In this document: positions 1 through 6,300 of the stretch, piece after piece
How positions within the stretch are numbered: the first letter of the stretch is position 1
Layout: every line of letters begins with the position of its first letter
Assembly: GCA_026770585.1 (NCBI GenBank)
Contig: MU646370.1
Span: 489,844-501,925 of the forward strand
DNA from: Baffinella frigidus
Taxonomy: Eukaryota; Cryptophyceae; Cryptomonadales; Baffinellaceae
DNA: 12,082 nt
Direction of reading: 5' to 3'
Notes under the pieces: generated by a model
Database searches by the model: none
Seen by the model: only the letters and a program-made list of their open reading frames with translations
Told to the model about the DNA's origin: nothing
Made by a program: the position numbers and the translations under genes

Positions 1-113
1 TGGGGTTTGGGGTTTGGGGTTTGGGGTTTGGGGTTTGGGGTTTGGGGTTTGGGATTTGGGGTCTAGGGTCTAGGGTCTAGGGTCTAGGGTCTAGGGTCTA
101 GGGTCTAGGGTGT
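1..113. repeat. Telomere-like heptamer tract, two blocks
   Basis: Positions 1-53 are near-perfect GGGGTTT heptamers; about 54-113 are TCTAGGG heptamers. It lies in intron 12 of TYW1 (or marks the contig edge). The G-rich strand reads 5'->3' away from the left edge, opposite to a true left chromosome end, so this is interstitial or a contig break in a repeat. About 114-206 is AT-rich, with TTTAGT/GTTGAATG/TGATGAAT-like degenerate repeats and nothing else recognisable. Confidence 0.85.
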
Positions 114-206
114 GGGGTTCCGGGTTTAATGTTTAGTTTTTAGTGTTGAATGTTGGATGATTGGTGATCAGTGATGAATAATTAGTATTCAATGTTTAGA
201 GGGCAC

Positions 207-323
207 CTGGTACGAAGCGATGCCGTAGAAGGTGTGTTTGTAGCAGCCTCCGCGGCCACGCAGCATCGCCTTGGTCCAGCGGCACAGCTTCACGCCTGAG
301 TGCGACCCCACCAGCTTGTACCC
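207..323 (-). CDS. TYW1: TYW1 exon 12: GYKLVGSHSGVKLCRW / RGRGGCYKHTFYGI
   Basis: 39 codons, among the most conserved in TYW1, ending FYGIASYQ. In other TYW1 proteins this leads directly into C-M-E-x-T-P-S-L-A-C-A-N-x-C-x-F-C-W, which holds the 4Fe-4S cysteines, so the next exon outside the window should begin with that Cys. Acceptor AACCCGCAG|GGGTAC, donor TACCAG|GTGCCC (phase 0). IASYQ replaces the usual IESHR or IESHQ. A frameshifted partial copy lies at 415-467. Confidence 0.95.
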
Positions 324-3300
324 CTGCGGGTTTGCACACTCCAGGGATCAGCAACCGCGAGGAGGGCATGCCACGTCAGCATTAGTGCCACGCGCTGATC
401 AACCACACGCGCGTCTTGGTCCAGCGGCACAGCTTCACGCCTGAGTGCGACCCACCAGCGTGTACCCCTGCCGGTTTCAACACTTACAACCTTCAACACT
501 CCAAGCATCATTCTGCGAGGTTTGCACACTCCCACGATCTGCAGCCGCGAGGGGGGCATGCCATGTCATCATTCGAGTTTCATTGATTCGCCGTTGGCGC
601 GTTGTTGAATATGTGCGACAGGCACGTGGCAGTGACGCGTTCAACCCGGCGCGAAACGTTCCCGAGCTGTACATGATAGTCACTTTTTCTCTTCCCGATC
701 CGGCCCAGGAGCGCTACAGCCAAGCGCTCCGGCCGACTGTAGTCAATAACGTACGAAACACCCTTCCATTGACCAGTTTCGTGAGCAAGACACGGGAGCA
801 CGTACTTGGTTGAGAATGATGATTGGTGAGCGCAAATAGACGGATCCAGAGCTGGAAGCAGAAAAAACAGAAGACGAAGAAGAAAAGGAAGAAGAAGAGG
901 AAGCAGAAGAAGAAAAAAAAGGACACACAAAAAGAATGAGAAGAAGAAAAAACAGCAGAACAAGAAAGGAGGACCTGCTTGGTGAGCGAGGCGGCGAGGC
1001 GGTCGTTGAGCATCTTTTTCGGCTTGTCCAGAATCGCCACGCCCCCCGCCGCACCCTGTTTGGGGCCACCATCCTTTATTCGGCCGTTTTGATAACCATA
1101 ATTTGAAAAAAACACGACAACAAGCTTGGGCTTGTCCAGAATCGCCACGCCCCCCGCCGCACCACCCTGCAAGGCGAAAACCGCGTTTGTTCATCACATA
1201 TCACTCATGACTCGTGTTTCTGCATACGATTTATTTCACCAGAGACTTCCGAATGCGAGGTTCCCGGTACGAAACGGGGAAATGTCCCAGGGTGCGCAGC
1301 TGATGGGCACAGACAAGAGCTACACAGCGACGCATTGGGCCGCGGAGTCGTGTGTGTACTCCGTCGTGTGTGTACTCAGTCGTGTGAGTACACACACGAC
1401 GAAGTACACACACGACTCCACGGCCCCGTGCACGTGAGCTAACACGACGGGCGACGGACGTGACCTTCTCGTCGCGCGCAGCCTTGCAGCCGTCTTCAGG
1501 GGGAGGGGGGGCGATGAAGAGGGGCAACTGAGGCAAGGCGGGCACTGGGAGGCACCTTGTTGCTACGCGCGGCCTTGAAGACGCGACATTTCAGGGTATT
1601 ATGGGCCCAAAATGGCTCCACGGCCCCAGGAACTTGATGGGCAAACGGGCGGAACCTTCTCGCCCTTTCCAGCCTTGAAGACGTCCTCGGGGGGAGGAGG
1701 GGGGCAAGAGGGGCGACATAGTCAAGATGGGCAACGTGAGACACCTTCTCGCCCTTTCCGGCCTTGAAGACGCCGCCGAGGTCCTCCAAGTCCGTGAGCC
1801 CAGATTGCGCAGCCGGCTCTTCGATGTCATCGTCCTCCTCCGCTGAAGACATATCACTGCGAACACGAAGAATTGATGGTCAAATTGTTGGTCAAATCAT
1901 ATCACTAGATAGCGAAGACCCGCCCAGGTCCTCCAAGTCCGTGAGCCCAGAGCGCACCGGCGGCTCCTCGATATCGCCATCTTCCTCCGCTGACAACATG
2001 TCACTGCGAACGCGGAGTTTGACCAGTTTACACGCCCACTTGATGGACACATTGATGGACACATCCGACGGTATCTCATTGCGAACACGCCCAGGGCATG
2101 CGTCAGCCCCCTACAACTACCAGACCTACCTCAACAGGCGGCGCGCTAAAACCCTAAACTCAAAACCATGGACCATGATCCCTAGCCCTAAACCTGAGAC
2201 CCAACACTAGGTACGAATACAACAAGCCCGCCTTCTCCTCCGCGAAGAAGGTTTCCTCAACTGCGTTGATTGTGGCAGCGCGCTGGCTACGTAGTACAAG
2301 CCGCGATGCGTCCATGGGCGTGGTACACGCCGCGACGCGTCCAGGAGCGTCGCATTTTCGATTCCACACCGTGAGTGTAGTCATTGGTCCTTGCCGATAT
2401 CGGGCGGCGGAAAGTGTGGGGTTGAAGGGGCGGGGTGGGGCGCACCTGCTGATGTCGGAGTCTTCGTCGATGAACTGAACGGAGTTGCCCATCAGACGCG
2501 CCCCCTGGGACACCCATACCTACGCGCGCGAGAGAGATCGATTAATTTTCAAGTGAGAGTGCACTTAGTGCAGTCCAGTTGGTAGGGTCCACTCGACGCC
2601 ATAAGTGGTCAAGGCGGCCTGCATAGTGATTCACTATGCAGCCAACTGATTGGGCTACAGATCCCCCCCCATCCACATAGCCTAAAACCAACGGACAAAA
2701 GCTACGCAGTGACGATTCCTCAGCAGGGGATTCACACGTGCCCCCCTGCGACAGTCACACCTGCGCGGAAGCGAGGGTTGCTGTGAAGCTGTACAGTACT
2801 CTGGCTTTACAGTAAAACTCTGCAGTAAACCGACATCAGCAGGTGCCTGCACGCGCAAGAGAGATCGATTAACTTTAAAGTGAGAGTCCAGGGGGTGCAC
2901 GGTTAAACCAATTTGTATCAGGAGGCCAGTTTGGGGGCACTGCCTCGTGTGGATAAGTTAGGAGCTGCACGCCAAACCCTCAACGCTAAACCCTAACCCA
3001 CCATACCCAGTCCTTCCACTTGCTGACGACCTCTGTTCGATCCCTGGCTTCTAGAGTGGTGCGCTGTTTCGTACCAGGCTGCCTCTTTTGGGATATTGCC
3101 TCCTTGGGATCAATGATAGGGTGTTCATGAATTAGGGGTTGCATGCGTACCGAGTCCTTCCACTTGCCGAAGACCTCCCTGCGGCCAGCATCGTCATCCT
3201 CTGCCATCGGCACCTGCCGCTTGCCCCCGAGCACCTGCCAGAGACCACACTGTGAGAAGCAACCGAAAACTCCCTTCTTGGAAAGTCGACACGCCCATGA

Positions 3301-6300
3301 TTATGGGAGGTTTCTGGGTGTTTTTCACGGTCCGGTCCTTTGCCATCGGCAGCTGCGGCCTGCCACAGGGGTTTCGGCGGAGGGTTCAGGGTTTGTCCCC
3401 GAGGGCGCCGGACAACACACCAACGATACATTTGAAGGACAGCATCGTCATTCTCTGCCATCGGCACCTGCCGCTTGCCCCCGAGCGCCTGCCAGAGACC
3501 GGACCGTGAGTAACACCCGGAAACCTCCTTCTCATAAAGTCGACGCCGCCCATGATATGAGAAGGGAGTGTCCGGGTGTTTCTCACGGCCCGGTCCTCTG
3601 CCATCACCACCTGCCGCTTGCCCCCCAGCGCCTACGAGGGGTTTGAGTGTTAGGGTTTCGGGAACACCCTCGTGGTTCCTGCATTCTCAAAATCCTGGGC
3701 GGAGTCGAATTTCACCTGCCGCTTGCCGCCGAGCGCCTGCCAGAGACCGGACCGTGAGTAACACCCGGAAACCTCCTTCTCATAAAGTCGACGCCGCCCA
3801 TGATATGAGAAGGGAGTGTCCGGGTGTTTCTCACGGCCCGGTCCTCTGCCATCACCACCTGCCGCTTGCCCCCCAGCGCCTACGAGGGGTTTGAGTGTTA
3901 GGGTTTCGGGAACACCCTCGTGGTTCCTGCATTCTCAAAATCCTGGGCGGAGTCGAATTTCACCTGCCGCTTGCCGCCGAGCGCCTGCCACACACACAAA
4001 AAATATACCCTGGACCCTGAACCGTAAACCACGACCACTCCTTCTTATCTCAGAAACCATGGACACCGCTTGTCCCCGAGTGCCTGCCAGAATTGAACCC
4101 TAAACCCTCAACCCTACACCCTCAACCCTACACCCTAAACCCTATCCCCTAACCCCTAACCCCCTAACCCCAAACCCCTAACCCCTAACACCTAACCCCT
4201 AACCCCTTACCTCTTTTGGGGCTGTCTCGAGGGCGCCGGACACTTGATGCAAACGGCAAGTCGACGTTTGAAAGGAGAGGTGTAGTCCACCGTATTCGTT
4301 GGAAACGTGTCTAGCCCTGGACCCCATTCCCCAGTCAATTCTGGCGCAAACCCAAAAACTTTAAGTTGCAAAGGTGTTTTCGGTGTATTGCAGGATCTTG
4401 GGCTTTTAAAATTTGTGCCAGTAATTGACCTTGGGGGCTTTGGGCATTGGGCATGGGTCCAGGACTACACCCTATTCTACTTGGAGTGGTACCTCGATGC
4501 GGTTGTCGAGGGTTCGTCCCGCCGTGCAGAAGTGCTCCTTGTACTCGCTGTTGCCCAGCGCGTACACCACGAACCGCACTCCTGCTCAACCAACACCGTG
4601 CATATTTTCAACACCCCACCACCTCCAGTGCTTCAGGCGTTAGGTGTTAGGGCTAGGGTTTGGGTGTTAGGGCTCCTTGTACTCGCTGTTGCCCAGCGCG
4701 TACACCACGAACCGCACGCCTGCTCAACCAATCTCTTCAACATCTCTTCACCTCGAGTGCTTCAGGCTTTGGGTGTAAGGGCTCGGGTACAGCAAGGTTG
4801 CGCGTGCACCACGAGTCGCGCCCCTGCTCAACCAACAACGTGCATATCTTCAACATCCTTCCCACCATGTACAGGTTCATAGGCTAACGGCCTGAAAATG
4901 GGGTAGTTAGGCATACGGCATTGCCTAGGACCTTCTACCGTAGGCCGAGGGATCCTAGGACCAAAAAGTCTCGGCCTACGGTAGGAGGTCCTAGGCAATG
5001 CCGTAGGCCTGACTACCCCATTATCAGGCCGTTACCCTATTAAGGTGCTCCTTGCACTCACTGTTGCCCAGCGCGTACACCACGAATCGTACCCCTGCAC
5101 CATGTTCCTTTCATACGCATCCAGCCCACCACTTCGGGTTTAGGGTTTCATGCTTTAGGCGTTCGGGTTTAGGGCTTCATGTTTTAGGGCTAGGGTAGGG
5201 TAGGGTTTGCTCTCTGCAACACTCCTGCTCAACCAACACAGTGCATCTCTTCACCCTCCCACCACCTCGGGTTTCAGGTTTTAGGTGTTTGGGTGTTGGG
5301 GCAAGGGTAGGGTACGGGTTTCTCTCTGCAACATGCTACAACCTCCCACGCGCATCTGCACAGCACCATCGCTGTTGCGCCTGCCACACACATCACCCCA
5401 TAACACTCAGCAACATGCCGTTTCGCGCAGCGCACAGGCACCTCATGTGCCGAAGCGCATCAACCCTCCCGTTGGGACCAAATCGACGATTTTCGATTTC
5501 CCAATTCCTTGAAAAATGGCTTCACCACAGGCGAATTCGCAAGACTGCGCGGGCAAATCTGAGGTTTTAAAATCGCGAAGGTTGGTGGATAGAAATCGCG
5601 AAGGTTGGTGGATAGATGCCACCGTGAAAGTTGGTGGATAGAGAGGGGCATGGCTGAGCAGGTCAGGGAGCAAGCCCATTTCCTAGCTGCCTCAGTCGAG
5701 TTGACTGATCGTTTCGCACCAAACAACGCTTTTGTACCACACAATAGGAACGCTTTTGTACCACACAATAGGAAAACTGACTGCCGGTCTTCTAAACGCA
5801 GACTGACTCGGGCAGCACTAGCACCAGCACGTCAGGTATCTTGACACATCAACTTTTGATGTAAACATCCGTCAACCCGACTGAGGCAGAGCCACGCTAT
5901 CTCTCGAATCGCGAAGATAAAGAGGGGGAACCTTCAAAGAGATCGAGGGGGCGGGCGGCGTCAAGCATCCACGTAAAGAAGGGGACGGCCGCAGGCGGCG
6001 GCGTCCCTCCAGTCCAGGTGGACGTAACGAAGACGAGCATCGGCACGGGAGCTTTCTCAAGGCGCTTCGCCAGGAGGGCCACCGCGTTGTCTGCCGAGAG
6101 GTCCATGAGCGACGCGGTGAAGCCTTTCTCCCACGCGTCCTGCACGGAGGAATGCGGTCAGCGCGCACTGATGACCATCGCAGGCGAACACAAGATGCTG
6201 CGGGGGTAAAGCTCCCTCGCGGGCGTAGGGTGTAGGGTGTAGGGTGTAGGGTGCAGGGTTGAGGGTGTAGGGTGCAGGGTGTAGGGTGCAGGGTTGAGGG

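Noticed and set aside
1-113. Left chromosome telomere
   Set aside because: The plus strand is G-rich at the left edge; a true left end would read C-rich. TYW1 must also continue leftward.
1123-1166. Exon 11 copy as an alternative real exon
   Set aside because: It lacks the conserved MLNDRLAASLTKQ half and a donor.
580-1197. 205-codon minus-strand frame as one gene
   Set aside because: It crosses exon 11, the homopurine tract and the exon 11 echo in a frame that is not the TYW1 one for exon 11.
2216-2290. Extra TYW1 cassette exon (INAVEETFFAEEKAG)
   Set aside because: It looks coding and follows a CAG, but its phase 0 entry does not fit exon 9 (phase 2 out) and no matching donor was found.
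3441-3990. CRISPR-like array
   Set aside because: The repeats are 248-bp tandem units and exon fragments, with no short repeat/spacer pattern; the context is eukaryotic.
3143-4103. Plus-strand frames with two identical 90-residue segments
   Set aside because: They are products of the 248-bp tandem repeat antisense to exon 8 copies.
4307-4882. 191-codon plus-strand frame
   Set aside because: It is antisense to TYW1 exon 7 and its copies; its internal repeats are the shadow of those copies.
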